NCBI RefSeq assembly: GCF_000812025.2
Contig: NZ_JWJE02000018.1
Coordinates: 1 to 64,000, forward strand
Source of the DNA: Bacillus thermotolerans
GTDB lineage: Bacteria; Bacillota; Bacilli; Bacillales; Domibacillaceae
DNA length: 64,000 bases
Direction of reading: 5' to 3'
Shown piece after piece: positions 18,704 through 26,811 of the stretch. The stretch's first letter is position 1; each line of letters begins with the position of its first letter. Below the pieces are notes generated by a model. It did no database searches, was not told the DNA's origin, and was given only the letters and a program-made list of their open reading frames with translations. Both the position numbers and the translations under genes were made by a program.

Positions 18704-19606
18704 ATGATTAAATGTGTTGCAACAGATATGGATGGAACATTGCTGGATGCAAAAATGCAAGTCAGCCAGGAGAATAAGAAAGCAATTGAAGCAGCCCAAG
18801 CTCAAGGTGTTGAAGTAGTGGTGGCGACAGGGCGCTCTTATTTTGAGGCACGCTTTGCGCTGGATGAAGCAGATATTCACTGCCCGGTTATTTGTATTAA
18901 TGGTGCGGAGACACGGGATCCAGAAGGGAATATTGTAGAGCAGGCCTTTCTGCCAGTGGATCAGGCACTTGAAGTATATTCAATGTTGAAAAAGGCTGGC
19001 CTTTATTTTGAAATATACACAGATCAAGGAACATACACAGACGATTATGAGAAGGCTCTTGACATTATGGTTGATATCTATTTATCAGGCTATACGGATC
19101 TTTCTCCTGAACAGCTTCGAGAGGAAGCTAAAAAGCGTTTTGATATCGGGCTTTTGTATCTTGTAGATAGTTATGAGCCAGTCATTCGTGAAGGCAAACA
19201 CTCCATTTACAAGTTTCTCGCTTATTCCTTTGATGAGGAGAAGCTGGAGAAGGCGTCAGGCCTGCTCGAGCGCATACCTGAGCTCGCAATCAGCTCTTCA
19301 GGAAGCGAGAACATTGAAATTACGCATACCGATGCCCAAAAAGGAACGGCACTTGAGCGGTTTATCGAATCAAAAGGTATTCGCTTAGAAGAGACAATGG
19401 CCATCGGTGACAACTTAAATGATTTATCCATGCTTCAAAAGGCTGGTGTTCCTGTTGCTATGGAAAACGCAAATCCGCAAGTGAAGCAAGTTTGCAGCTA
19501 TGTGACTGATTTAAATGACGAAAGTGGGGTCGCCTCAGCGATCAACCGCTTTATCCTAGGCGAGCAGGTGTCATCATTCCATTCCCCATCTTTGAAACAG
19601 AAATAA
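18704..19606 (+). CDS. Cof-type HAD phosphatase
   Basis: HAD hydrolase of 300 residues, type IIB (Cof/YkrA/YitU-like). Motif I is VATDMDGTLLDA at the N-terminus, motif II lies in VVVATGRSYFEARFAL, and motif IV is MAIGDNLNDLSML. The cap domain lies between about 85 and 195. Such enzymes dephosphorylate sugar phosphates or flavin precursors; the substrate is not deducible. I use the ATG at 18704 (AGGTG upstream) rather than the GTG two codons earlier. A weak hairpin (AAACGGC/GCCGTTT) follows at 19619-19639. Confidence 0.88.
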   Translation: MIKCVATDMDGTLLDAKMQVSQENKKAIEAAQAQGVEVVVATGRSYFEARFALDEADIHCPVICINGAETRDPEGNIVEQAFLPVDQALEVYSMLKKAGLYFEIYTDQGTYTDDYEKALDIMVDIYLSGYTDLSPEQLREEAKKRFDIGLLYLVDSYEPVIREGKHSIYKFLAYSFDEEKLEKASGLLERIPELAISSSGSENIEITHTDAQKGTALERFIESKGIRLEETMAIGDNLNDLSMLQKAGVPVAMENANPQVKQVCSYVTDLNDESGVASAINRFILGEQVSSFHSPSLKQK

Positions 19607-19714
19607 GGAAAATCAGTAAACGGCACTTCCCGCCGTTTCAGAAATAGCCCTATCCATGCTTGGATAGGTATGTTAAAATGATTCATAAAATTCAATTAAA
19701 AGAAGGGGAAAACT

Positions 19715-20974
19715 GTGAATAAGGCTTTAACAAAAATAAAGGTAGAAGACATCGTCATGGCAAGTCAAACGCTGAAAGGCGTGGCAATCAAGACACCGCT
19801 TCAGAAAAACGAGCTGCTTTCCGCACGCTACGGCTGTAATATCTTTTTAAAGCGAGAGGATTTACAGGTTGTGCGTTCATTTAAATTGCGTGGTGCGTAT
19901 AATTTCATTTTCAATCTGTCGACAGAAGAGCGGGAAAAGGGAGTTGTCTGTGCAAGTGCAGGTAACCATGCACAAGGCGTAGCGTATTCCTGCAAGGCAC
20001 TTAATATTAAAGGGGCTATCTTTATGCCTTCTACGACGCCAAAGCAAAAGATCTCACAGGTGAAGCTATTTGGCGGTGAGAATGTAGAAGTCATTTTAAC
20101 CGGCGATACCTTCGATGATTCGTACGTAGCTGCGAAAGAGTATGGAACAAAGGAAGGCATGGTATTTGTTCATCCGTTTGATGCTTACATGACAGCAGCG
20201 GGACAAGGGACAGTCGGAATTGAAATTATGAACGAAGCACCACAGCCGATTGACTATGTCTTTTGCTCGATTGGCGGCGGCGGCCTTGCAGCAGGAGTCG
20301 GCTCTTACTTGAAGAGTATCAGCCCACTGACAAAAGTCGTTGGTGTAGAACCAGAAGGGGCAGCAAGCATGAAGGCTTCGATCGCCAATGGAGAGGTAAC
20401 TCCGCTTGAAACAATTGATCCATTTGTAGACGGAGCGGCAGTGAAGAAGGTTGGCGGACTGACAATGGATGTATGTAAAGAAGTGCTTGATGATATCATA
20501 GCTGTGCCGGAAGGAAAGGTATGTACAACCATTTTAAATCTATATAATGAGAATGCCATCATTGCTGAACCGGCTGGAGCTCTGCCAATTTCTGCGCTTG
20601 ATTTTTATAAAGATGAAATTAAGGGCAAGAATATAGTGTGCATAGTGAGCGGCGGAAATAATGATATCGACCGCATGCAAGAGATTAAAGAGCGCTCATT
20701 AATTTATGAAGGCTTGAAGCATTATTTCATCGTCAGCTTTCCGCAACGTGCCGGAGCACTTCGTGAGTTTATGCAGGACGTACTGGGAGAGACAGATGAC
20801 ATTACACGCTTTGAATATACAAAGCGCACGAATCGCGATCAGGGTCCCGTGCTTGTTGGGATTGAATTAAAGTCAACAGACGATTACTTGCCTCTTATTT
20901 CAAGAATGAAGCAAAAGGGCTTCCCGTACACCGAGCTTAATAACGACCCGCTGTTATTTAATCTACTTATTTAA
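19715..20974 (+). CDS. ilvA: Threonine dehydratase
   Basis: PLP enzyme of 419 residues that deaminates threonine to 2-oxobutyrate, the first step to isoleucine. The PLP lysine is in VVRSFKLRGAYNF. The glycine loop is SIGGGGLAAGVGSYL and the C-terminal PLP contact is IVSGGNNDIDRM. A C-terminal ACT-like domain (HYFIVSFPQRAGALREFMQ) indicates the shorter, biosynthetic regulated Bacillus form. The GTG start has GAAGGGG upstream. The other ilv/leu genes are not nearby. Its 19-bp-stem terminator is one of the strongest in the window. Confidence 0.93.
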   Translation: MNKALTKIKVEDIVMASQTLKGVAIKTPLQKNELLSARYGCNIFLKREDLQVVRSFKLRGAYNFIFNLSTEEREKGVVCASAGNHAQGVAYSCKALNIKGAIFMPSTTPKQKISQVKLFGGENVEVILTGDTFDDSYVAAKEYGTKEGMVFVHPFDAYMTAAGQGTVGIEIMNEAPQPIDYVFCSIGGGGLAAGVGSYLKSISPLTKVVGVEPEGAASMKASIANGEVTPLETIDPFVDGAAVKKVGGLTMDVCKEVLDDIIAVPEGKVCTTILNLYNENAIIAEPAGALPISALDFYKDEIKGKNIVCIVSGGNNDIDRMQEIKERSLIYEGLKHYFIVSFPQRAGALREFMQDVLGETDDITRFEYTKRTNRDQGPVLVGIELKSTDDYLPLISRMKQKGFPYTELNNDPLLFNLLI

Positions 20975-20975
20975 T

Positions 20976-21022
20976 CATATAAAAACACGCTGCCTCACTT
21001 AGAGCAGCGTGTTTTTATATGA
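20976..21022 (+). terminator. Terminator of ilvA
   Basis: A perfect 19-bp stem from TCATATAAAAACACGCTGC to its complement at 21004-21022, which includes the T run, with a 9-base loop. Confidence 0.85.
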
Positions 21023-21031
21023 AGTGAAAAG

Positions 21032-21060
21032 AATCCCCTTCTTACAACAGCAGAGGGGTT
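21032..21060 (-). terminator. Terminator of yojF-bshB2
   Basis: On the minus strand AACCCCT pairs with AGGGGATT around a longer loop, followed by CTTTTC. It is weaker than the adjacent ilvA hairpin. Confidence 0.5.
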
Positions 21061-21065
21061 GACGG

Positions 21066-21767
21066 TTAATCTTCTATGTCACTCACATTGTCTTTTGCCC
21101 AGTCATAGAGCCAAAAACGTTCAAATTTTACGCGTTGAACAGTTTCCTCATCATTAACAGCGAGGAGCTTCTCCATTTCCTTTAACATCCAAGCGGTTTG
21201 GGATATATGCGCGCGCATAGCATTCATCTTGTGTTCGAATACATCCGATACATCATGGATGATATCCGCAGGCCCAAGGTCGGTCTCCGTATTATTCGCA
21301 AAAGCAACTAAGTGAAGCTTCGGGCGTTCCTCGTCGGGAAGCTGGCGAACCGCACGGACAACCGCACGTGCAGTGGCCTCATGGTCAGGATGCACGGAGA
21401 ATCCCGGGTAGAAGCTGATAATTAAGGAAGGCTTGAGCTCTTCAATTAAATCTGCAACAAGCTTTACCATCTTTTGGTCATCTTCAAATTCTACGGTTTT
21501 ATCCCGCAGGCCCATCATGCGCAAATCCTTAATGCCGATGGCTTTAGCTGCTTCCTTCAGCTCAGCTTTGCGTATATCAGGCAGAGATTCTCTCGTGGCA
21601 AAAGGAGGGTTCCCAAGGTTCCGCCCCATTTCACCGAGCGTTAAGCAAGCATATGTAACGGGAGTGCCCCTTTTGATATGGACAGCCAGTGTGCCAGACA
21701 CACCGAATGCTTCATCGTCAGGATGCGGGAAAACGACAAGCACCTGTCTCTCTTTTTCAATCTCCAT
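21066..21767 (-). CDS. bshB2: Bacillithiol biosynthesis deacetylase BshB2
   Basis: LmbE/PIG-L family zinc deacetylase, 233 residues, which removes the acetyl group from GlcNAc-malate in bacillithiol synthesis. The zinc motif is FPHPDDEAFG and the third ligand lies in SVHPDHEATARAVV. LTLGEMGRN is also typical. It is closer to BshB2 (YojG) than to BshB1, because of the QVLV-type start and the adjacent yojF gene. The two genes are 21 bases apart and form an operon. Other bsh genes are not in the window. Confidence 0.88.
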   Translation of the reverse strand: MEIEKERQVLVVFPHPDDEAFGVSGTLAVHIKRGTPVTYACLTLGEMGRNLGNPPFATRESLPDIRKAELKEAAKAIGIKDLRMMGLRDKTVEFEDDQKMVKLVADLIEELKPSLIISFYPGFSVHPDHEATARAVVRAVRQLPDEERPKLHLVAFANNTETDLGPADIIHDVSDVFEHKMNAMRAHISQTAWMLKEMEKLLAVNDEETVQRVKFERFWLYDWAKDNVSDIED

Positions 21768-21788
21768 GTGAACAACCTTCTTTCTTGC

Positions 21789-22136
21789 TTATTTAAACGG
21801 TACTTCTCCGATTTCTAAAGCGACAGCCAGCTTTCCATCGTAGTCGTGGCCAGCTAAAAGCAATCTTCCTCTTTCATCAAAGCCATAATGAGTTAAACCT
21901 TCTGCATATACCCAGCCAATCGGAAGCTTTAAGCCTACTCGATAAGGACCTTCTCCGACAATCTTTCCATGCTCATATTGAATATTGGCATTTCGGATAT
22001 AAGCTCCGGCTGAGAAAAACTTCTCGTCAAAGTGAGAGGCATAAGCCCCATTGGTTGTTTCTAAATGAATGTATACGTCTTTCTTTGCAAAATGATCTAT
22101 GGACTCTTGAACTTTTGCAGGGATAATCGGCTCCAT
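21789..22136 (-). CDS. yojF: YojF family protein (DUF1806)
   Basis: A 115-residue protein conserved as the partner of bshB2 in Bacillales; its biochemical role is unknown. The sequence includes KKDVYIHLETTNGAYASHF and GPYRVGLKLPIGWVYAEGLT. I choose the ATG at 22136, because GGAGGTGG lies 6 bases before it; the frame extends 31 codons further upstream without a ribosome binding site. It is the first gene of the yojF-bshB2 operon. Confidence 0.85.
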   Translation of the reverse strand: MEPIIPAKVQESIDHFAKKDVYIHLETTNGAYASHFDEKFFSAGAYIRNANIQYEHGKIVGEGPYRVGLKLPIGWVYAEGLTHYGFDERGRLLLAGHDYDGKLAVALEIGEVPFK

Positions 22137-22217
22137 TTTCGTCCACCTCCGTAAGCGCCTTCTATTCAATATTCTACTAAAAAATCCGATTAATTGCGAA
22201 AGATGCATCCAAAAAAA

Positions 22218-22257
22218 GCTGTTCCGCAAGCGACAGAGTGTCTTCTCGCGGAACAGC
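22218..22257 (-). terminator. Terminator of pdxK
   Basis: GCTGTTCCGC and GCGGAACAGC form a perfect 10-bp stem, and on the minus strand TTTTTTT follows. It separates pdxK from the yojF operon. Confidence 0.8.
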
Positions 22258-22274
22258 GCCTGCTATTCACTCCA

Positions 22275-23084
22275 TTATTTTTGGATGCGGTTAAAGGCAC
22301 CATGCATAACAGGGCCTACATATTCGTTCAGCTTAAAGCCATGACGAATGGCTGCGCTGACAAAGTCTTTAGCATTGGATACAGCTGTCTTCATGTCTTT
22401 TCCATTTGCCAGGTTAGCTGTAACTGCTGCTGCAAATGTGCAGCCGGCTCCGTGGTTATACGTTGTGGCTACTTTTTCTGCTTCGAGCACAGTGAAATCG
22501 CTGCCGTCATAGAAAAGGTCTAAAGCTTTTTCGTGCTCAAGCTGTTTTCCGCCTTTGATAACGACCGATTTCGCACCTAAGTCAACGATTTTTTGAGCTG
22601 CTTCTTTCATCTGATCAACTGTGCGGATAGGGCCAAGTTGGGAAAGCTGTCCAGCTTCAAATAAGTTTGGTGTCACGACCGCTGCAATTGGGAGCAAGAA
22701 CTCACGCATGGCAACAGGTGCTTCAGGGTTTAATACTTCATCTTCTCCTTTGCACACCATAACCGGATCGATAACAATTTTATCTGAACCGCTTGCCTTC
22801 ATGTGCTTAGCTGCCACTTCAATGATTTCGGCAGTTGCCAGCATGCCTGTTTTCATTGCGTCAATGCCTACAGACATCGCTGTTTTTAATTGAGCTTCGA
22901 TTGTGTCAATCGGAACCGGATGAACCCCGTGGCTCCAATGGTTATCAGGATCCATTGTAACGATTGTTGTCAGGGCAGTCATTCCATATACGCCGTGCTC
23001 CTGGAATGTTTTTAAGTCAGCTTGGATACCTGCGCCCCCGCTTGTATCTGAACCTGCGATTGTTAATACCTTTTTCATTTCCAT
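22275..23084 (-). CDS. pdxK: Pyridoxal/HMP kinase (PdxK, ThiD-like)
   Basis: Ribokinase-fold kinase of 269 residues. It has the ThiD-like start [20 protein letters not shown], the [15 protein letters not shown] stretch and the anion-hole motif [18 protein letters not shown]. In place of the usual GTGDTF it reads GAGCTF, and this cysteine marks the B. subtilis PdxK type that phosphorylates pyridoxine, pyridoxal and pyridoxamine. HMP activity is possible too. The start is ATG GAA ATG, so the second ATG is also possible. Monocistronic, with a strong terminator. Confidence 0.87.
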   Translation of the reverse strand: MEMKKVLTIAGSDTSGGAGIQADLKTFQEHGVYGMTALTTIVTMDPDNHWSHGVHPVPIDTIEAQLKTAMSVGIDAMKTGMLATAEIIEVAAKHMKASGSDKIVIDPVMVCKGEDEVLNPEAPVAMREFLLPIAAVVTPNLFEAGQLSQLGPIRTVDQMKEAAQKIVDLGAKSVVIKGGKQLEHEKALDLFYDGSDFTVLEAEKVATTYNHGAGCTFAAAVTANLANGKDMKTAVSNAKDFVSAAIRHGFKLNEYVGPVMHGAFNRIQK

Positions 23085-23486
23085 GATGTGAAAAGCCCCT
23101 TTCAGTATGGCGATAAGTATAGGTTAATATACATTTGCTCAAGTATATAGTAACATTTTAAAAAAATCCAACCATTTCTACAACCTTTCCTTTAAAAAAA
23201 GCCCCTCTTTCCAACGAGAGAGTGTCAGTGCAAAAGGCTTTGAGAGCGGTAAGGTCGTTGGAGTGATGAAGCAGCTTAGAGCGGGTGATAGAGTTATAAA
23301 ACCTTGTGAAATCAACATCTAGCAGCCGTTGATATTCCGGAGATAGCAACTGAGGGCGTCCTCCTGAAAGGTCAAAAAGAGTCCATTCCTTTGTAAAAGA
23401 GCAGAATTTGTCTCATAATTAAGGATTTTGGGTATAAACCAACCAGATAGGCTTCAAGCTAGGTGTATAATAGAAAGGGTGATTAG
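23085..23486. other. 402-base gap between pdxK and ung
   Basis: No convincing gene. On the minus strand a 63-codon frame runs from a TTG at 23349 to 23158, with AGGAGG 10 bases before the TTG. The same frame is open for about 20 codons further upstream. I do not recognise the product and give it only a small chance. A weak hairpin with seven T residues (minus strand, about 23199-23222) could end such a transcript. Near 23466 TATAAT probably belongs to the ung promoter. Confidence 0.4.
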
Positions 23487-24167
23487 ATGAGTAAAAGCAT
23501 ATTAAAAAATGATTGGGCTGAGTTGCTGGAGCCGGAGTTCGAACAGCCGTATTATAAAGAGCTTCGAGAATTTCTAAAGAAAGAGTATCAAACAGAGACA
23601 GTTTATCCTGAAATGAACGATATCTATAACGCTCTTCACTATACTGCTTATAAGGATATAAAAGTCGTGATTCTTGGTCAGGACCCTTATCATGGACCTG
23701 GTCAGGCTCATGGTCTAAGCTTTTCTGTTCAACCAGATGTGACACCGCCGCCTTCTTTAAAGAATATTTTTAAAGAGCTGCAAAGCGATCTTGGCTGCCA
23801 AATTCCGAACAATGGTTATCTTGTTCCTTGGGCCGAGCAAGGGGTGCTTCTTTTGAATACGGTACTGACGGTGCGAAAGGGAAAAGCCCATTCTCATCGC
23901 AATAAAGGCTGGGAGAAGTTGACGGACCGGATTATTTCATTAATTAATGAGCGTAAGCAGCCGGTTGTGTTTATTCTTTGGGGGCGCCCAGCTCAGAAAA
24001 AGCTAGCGCTGATCGATCAGGACAAACATTGTATTATTCAATCGCCTCATCCAAGTCCGCTTTCGGCTTCTAAAGGTTTTTTCGGAAGCAGGCCATTCTC
24101 GAAGGCGAATGATTGTTTAAAGCAGCTTGGCGAAGAACCAATCAACTGGCAGCTTCCTAATCGATAA
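23487..24167 (+). CDS. ung: Uracil-DNA glycosylase
   Basis: Family 1 uracil-DNA glycosylase, 226 residues, which cuts uracil from DNA to start base-excision repair. The water-activating loop is [20 protein letters not shown] and the leucine-intercalation loop is [20 protein letters not shown]. The ATG has AAAGGG upstream. It heads a plus-strand group with a small cysteine protein, ywdI and ywdK. A 17-bp tandem repeat starts at its stop codon, and a parS site follows. Confidence 0.96.
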   Translation: MSKSILKNDWAELLEPEFEQPYYKELREFLKKEYQTETVYPEMNDIYNALHYTAYKDIKVVILGQDPYHGPGQAHGLSFSVQPDVTPPPSLKNIFKELQSDLGCQIPNNGYLVPWAEQGVLLLNTVLTVRKGKAHSHRNKGWEKLTDRIISLINERKQPVVFILWGRPAQKKLALIDQDKHCIIQSPHPSPLSASKGFFGSRPFSKANDCLKQLGEEPINWQLPNR

Positions 24168-24199
24168 AATCTTCCAAACTTCAAAATCTTCCAAACTTC
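24166..24199. repeat. 17-bp tandem duplication at the ung stop codon
   Basis: AAAATCTTCCAAACTTC occurs twice in direct succession (24166-24182 and 24183-24199). The first copy overlaps the ung stop codon, and the second ends two bases before the parS palindrome. It looks like a recent slippage duplication. Confidence 0.8.
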
Positions 24200-24201
24200 G
24201 C

Positions 24202-24217
24202 TGTTTCACGTGAAACA
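24202..24217. promoter_or_regulatory. parS site (ParB/Spo0J binding)
   Basis: TGTTTCACGTGAAACA is a perfect 16-bp palindrome identical to the general bacterial parS consensus (B. subtilis sites read TGTTNCACGTGAAACA). ParB/Spo0J would load here, spread, and recruit SMC for origin segregation. Its presence argues that the window lies on the origin side of the chromosome. Confidence 0.9.
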
Positions 24218-24317
24218 ACGACACAAACAGACAAGAATAGCAATTGTCAAAAAGTATCCTTATCCCTTTTAGGTGAAATTTGTTAAAATGAGAACCATGA
24301 AGGAAAGGAGCGGGTGT

Positions 24318-24491
24318 ATGGAGAAGGTCGATTGCTTTAAATGCCGGCAATTCTACGTGACGTGGGATCAAAGAAGCCCTCGTGGCTGCCGGGCTTATGG
24401 CTTTAAGTCAAAGCAGCTGCCAGCAGCAGTTGTTCTTCAGGCTTCCGGACACCCATGTTATCAGTTTTCACCTAAGCTTAAAAAGCAGTAG
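24318..24491 (+). CDS. Small cysteine protein next to ung
   Basis: A 57-residue protein with CFKCRQFYVTWDQRSPRGC, GFKSKQLP and a last cysteine in GHPCYQF. The four cysteines suggest metal binding. I recall conserved small proteins with the pattern C-x2-C-F-VTWD-PRGC-x3-GFKSK in many bacteria, but no function. The ATG has AAGGAG upstream, about 10 bases away. It is followed after 15 bases by ywdI. Confidence 0.72.
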   Translation: MEKVDCFKCRQFYVTWDQRSPRGCRAYGFKSKQLPAAVVLQASGHPCYQFSPKLKKQ

Positions 24492-24506
24492 CAGGGGGTG
24501 CATTAC

Positions 24507-24797
24507 GTGGATATTTCACATAAGTCCGTTCTGAAAAAAATGGAGGAAGAGCTCCAGCGGGCAGGAAAAGCAGAAGGAAATAGTGCGATGAAGCAGCATG
24601 TTTATACCATCCGCACACTTTGTGACATGCTTTTAGATGCTCAAGGTGACGGAAGTATACAAATAGAAGCAGAGGATGTTTCGAAACCTGTTCTGCTTCG
24701 CCCAGAGGTCCCGCAGACTGTACAGCCGGCGGTTCATCAGCCGAATAAAATCAGCACAGATGATGGGGCAAATGGGGATTCTATCTTTGATTTTTAA
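24507..24797 (+). CDS. ywdI: YwdI family protein
   Basis: About 96 residues. The N-terminal half (SHKSVLKKMEEELQRAGKAE) is helical and the C-terminal half is a low-complexity, proline-rich linker ending GDSIFDF. It matches the position of B. subtilis ywdI after ung. I choose the GTG at 24507 (AGGGGG 8 bases upstream) rather than the GTG three codons earlier. Function unknown. Followed after 11 bases by ywdK. Confidence 0.75.
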   Translation: MDISHKSVLKKMEEELQRAGKAEGNSAMKQHVYTIRTLCDMLLDAQGDGSIQIEAEDVSKPVLLRPEVPQTVQPAVHQPNKISTDDGANGDSIFDF

Positions 24798-24808
24798 GGA
24801 GCGGAAAG

Positions 24809-25177
24809 ATGAAGTTATTTATTATCATTGGTGCAATTAGTGCTTTCTTTTCAGTAGCGCTGGGTGCGTTTGGTGCTCATGGCTTAGAGGGGAAAGTAGA
24901 GCCGAAGTATTTGGAAACGTGGCAAACGGGTGTGCAATATCAAATGTTTCACGCAGCTGGATTGATTTTAGTTGGTTTGTTAATCGGTCAAGTGCAGGCA
25001 AGCTCTCTCTTGAACTGGTCAGGCTGGCTGATGCTGATTGGAACGGTGATTTTCTCAGGAAGTCTGTACGCTCTGACGCTATCAGGAGTGAAAGTGCTCG
25101 GGGCCATCACGCCTATTGGCGGCGTTGCCTTCTTAGCAGGCTGGGTTCTGCTTGTTTTAGCAGCCCTCAAATTTTAA
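24809..25177 (+). CDS. ywdK: DUF423 membrane protein YwdK
   Basis: A 122-residue membrane protein with four hydrophobic helices. The N-terminal signature of DUF423 is present: SVALGAFGAHGLEGKV, followed by WQTGVQYQMFHAAGLILVGL. The C-terminal half shows GTVIFSGSLYALTLSG and LGAITPIGGVAFLAGW. Function unknown. It ends the ung-ywdI-ywdK group; a structured repeat pair starts 3 bases after its stop. Confidence 0.88.
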   Translation: MKLFIIIGAISAFFSVALGAFGAHGLEGKVEPKYLETWQTGVQYQMFHAAGLILVGLLIGQVQASSLLNWSGWLMLIGTVIFSGSLYALTLSGVKVLGAITPIGGVAFLAGWVLLVLAALKF

Positions 25178-25180
25178 TCA

Positions 25181-25402
25181 CAAAAGCTTTCACACCTTGC
25201 TTAGCCTCGACGGGCAAATGTTCTTTCCCAAAAGAAGCGTTCTATGCTTTGTTGGGGAAGGTTATTTGCCCCCGAGAGGCTGGGTGTGAAAGCTAGCCGA
25301 AACAAAAGCTTTCACACCTTGCTTAGCCTCGACGGGCAAATGTTCTTTCCCACAAGAAGCGTTCTATGCTTTGTTGGGAAGGTTATTTGCCCCCGAGAGG
25401 CT
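25181..25402 (+). repeat. Two tandem copies of a structured intergenic repeat
   Basis: Copies start at 25181 and 25303 (period 122). Copy 1 is a complete hairpin: AGCTTTCACACC at 25185-25196 pairs with GGTGTGAAAGCT at 25283-25294, then AGCCTC/GAGAGGCT and GGGCAAAT/ATTTGCCC inside it. Copy 2 lacks the right outer arm and ends GAGAGGCTAGATAG. The copies differ by only a few bases. The inner boxes CGACGGGCAAATGTTCT and AGGTTATTTGCCCCCGAG resemble those in the array at 56424-57272. Confidence 0.85.
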
Positions 25403-25414
25403 AGATAGAGGAGG

Positions 25415-25453
25415 AAAAAGCTGCTCTCCGTTAGATGCGGAGAGCAGCTTTTT
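25415..25453. terminator. Bidirectional terminator between ywdK and gerQ
   Basis: AAAAAGCTGCTCTCCG and CGGAGAGCAGCTTTTT form a perfect 16-bp stem with a 7-base loop and T runs on either side. Confidence 0.88.
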
Positions 25454-25933
25454 TTAACGTGGCGGATAGGAAGCGAGCGGACCTCCGTCGAATGGGTATT
25501 GATACTCAAGTTCTTCATCAAATGTGGCGTAATCGAAGTACACCATTGGCAGGAGGACACGTCTTCCTGTTTGTGGATCGCTTAAGATTAAATGATCGCG
25601 GCCGGCAGCTTCAATGAGGCCTGTAAATGTCCTGGCATTCCATTCTTGATTGTTCTCAAATGTAGCATAGACGGTGGCTAATTTCCCGCGGTTCAGGCGC
25701 AGAATGTTCTCAATATAAGACTCCTCCATAGGCAGCACGCCCGGTACGTCGATGCCTCCTGTTTGGCCCGTGCCTCCCATTTGACCTGCACCTCCCATGC
25801 CTGGGGGAGGAGAGGTTTGAGCAGAGGCTGGAGGCATGGTCGGCTGGCCGGCAGGATACGGATAAGACATATAGCTTGGCTGATAATAAGGTGATCCTGT
25901 GTACCTATAAGGATAAGCAGATGGTATATTCAC
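25454..25933 (-). CDS. gerQ: Spore coat protein GerQ
   Basis: A 159-residue spore coat protein needed for germination and cross-linked by transglutaminase in B. subtilis. The first ~85 residues are a low-complexity, proline/tyrosine/glycine-rich region. The conserved C-terminus reads ESYIENILRLNRGKLATVYA, then FTGLIEAAGRDHLILSDPQT and VYFDYATFDEELEYQYPF. The start is a GTG with AAGGAGGG 5 bases upstream. A possible sigma-E -10 (CATACACA, minus strand, near 25980) lies upstream. Convergent with the ywdK gene. Confidence 0.92.
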   Translation of the reverse strand: MNIPSAYPYRYTGSPYYQPSYMSYPYPAGQPTMPPASAQTSPPPGMGGAGQMGGTGQTGGIDVPGVLPMEESYIENILRLNRGKLATVYATFENNQEWNARTFTGLIEAAGRDHLILSDPQTGRRVLLPMVYFDYATFDEELEYQYPFDGGPLASYPPR

Positions 25934-26015
25934 GAAAACCCTCCTTGAAAGATCAGTTTCAAAATCGATTGTCAATTTATGTGTATGTGAGGGTCGTTCG
26001 CTTCATGACAAAAAA

Positions 26016-26050
26016 GAAAGCGATTCAAGTGGGATGCTTGAATCGCTTTC
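26016..26050 (-). terminator. Terminator of hemQ
   Basis: GAAAGCGATTCAAG and CTTGAATCGCTTTC form a perfect 14-bp stem. On the minus strand a TTTTTT run follows, 15 bases past the hemQ stop. Confidence 0.88.
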
Positions 26051-26064
26051 TAGCTTACAAGAAG

Positions 26065-26811
26065 TTAATTCACGTGCAGCATTTGCTCGAACTTCTCTGC
26101 ATCAAGCAAATTGCCGACGAAGAAGGAGCCGAATTCACCATAGCGGGCGCTCACTTCATCAAAGCGCATTTCATAAACGAGCTTCTTAAATTGAAGAACG
26201 TCATCAGCGAATAGAGTTACGCCCCACTCATAGTCATCAAAGCCGACGGAACCAGTAATCACCTGTTTCACTTTGCCTGCGTATTGACGGCCAATCATGC
26301 CGTGGCTGCGCATCAGCTGGCCGCGCTCTTCCATTGGAAGCATGTACCAATTGTCTTCACCTTGGCGGCGTTTATCCATTGGATAGAAGCAAATGTAGTT
26401 TGCTTTTGGCAGTTCAGGGTACAAGCGCGCACGGATTTGCGGGTTTTGATATGGATCCTCATCAGAGGATAAGTAGTTGCTGAGTTCAACGACGGATACG
26501 TAAGAATAGCCAGGTACAGTATACTCGGCAATCTTGAGCTTATTAAACTCAGTTTCCACCGCATTCAATTCTTCCATGGTCGGGCGGAGAATCATCAGCA
26601 TGAAATCCGCTTTCTGGCCAACAACGCTGTAAAAAGCATGGCTTCCTTCTTTTGCTTCATGAACGTCATTTAAATTATTTAAAAACTGTTGGAACTCATA
26701 AATGGCTGTTTGGCGTTCATCACTTGAAAGCATCTTCCAAGTAGTCCAGTCAATGACACGGAAATCATGAAGACAATACCAGCCTTCGATTGTTTTTGCT
26801 GCTTCACTCAT
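26065..26811 (-). CDS. hemQ: Coproheme decarboxylase
   Basis: HemQ/ChdC (YwfI), 248 residues, which oxidatively decarboxylates coproheme III to heme b in the Gram-positive coproporphyrin route. It is a chlorite-dismutase-like protein. The signature start [38 protein letters not shown], and the second-half [20 protein letters not shown] and [14 protein letters not shown] are visible. The tyrosine in [20 protein letters not shown] probably corresponds to the radical tyrosine region, which I cannot place exactly. TAGGAG precedes the ATG. Single gene with its own terminator. Confidence 0.93.
   Translation of the reverse strand: MSEAAKTIEGWYCLHDFRVIDWTTWKMLSSDERQTAIYEFQQFLNNLNDVHEAKEGSHAFYSVVGQKADFMLMILRPTMEELNAVETEFNKLKIAEYTVPGYSYVSVVELSNYLSSDEDPYQNPQIRARLYPELPKANYICFYPMDKRRQGEDNWYMLPMEERGQLMRSHGMIGRQYAGKVKQVITGSVGFDDYEWGVTLFADDVLQFKKLVYEMRFDEVSARYGEFGSFFVGNLLDAEKFEQMLHVN

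Noticed and set aside
25181-25402. A CRISPR array
   Set aside because: The repeats are about 100-base hairpins with no unique spacers; the same holds for 56424-57272.
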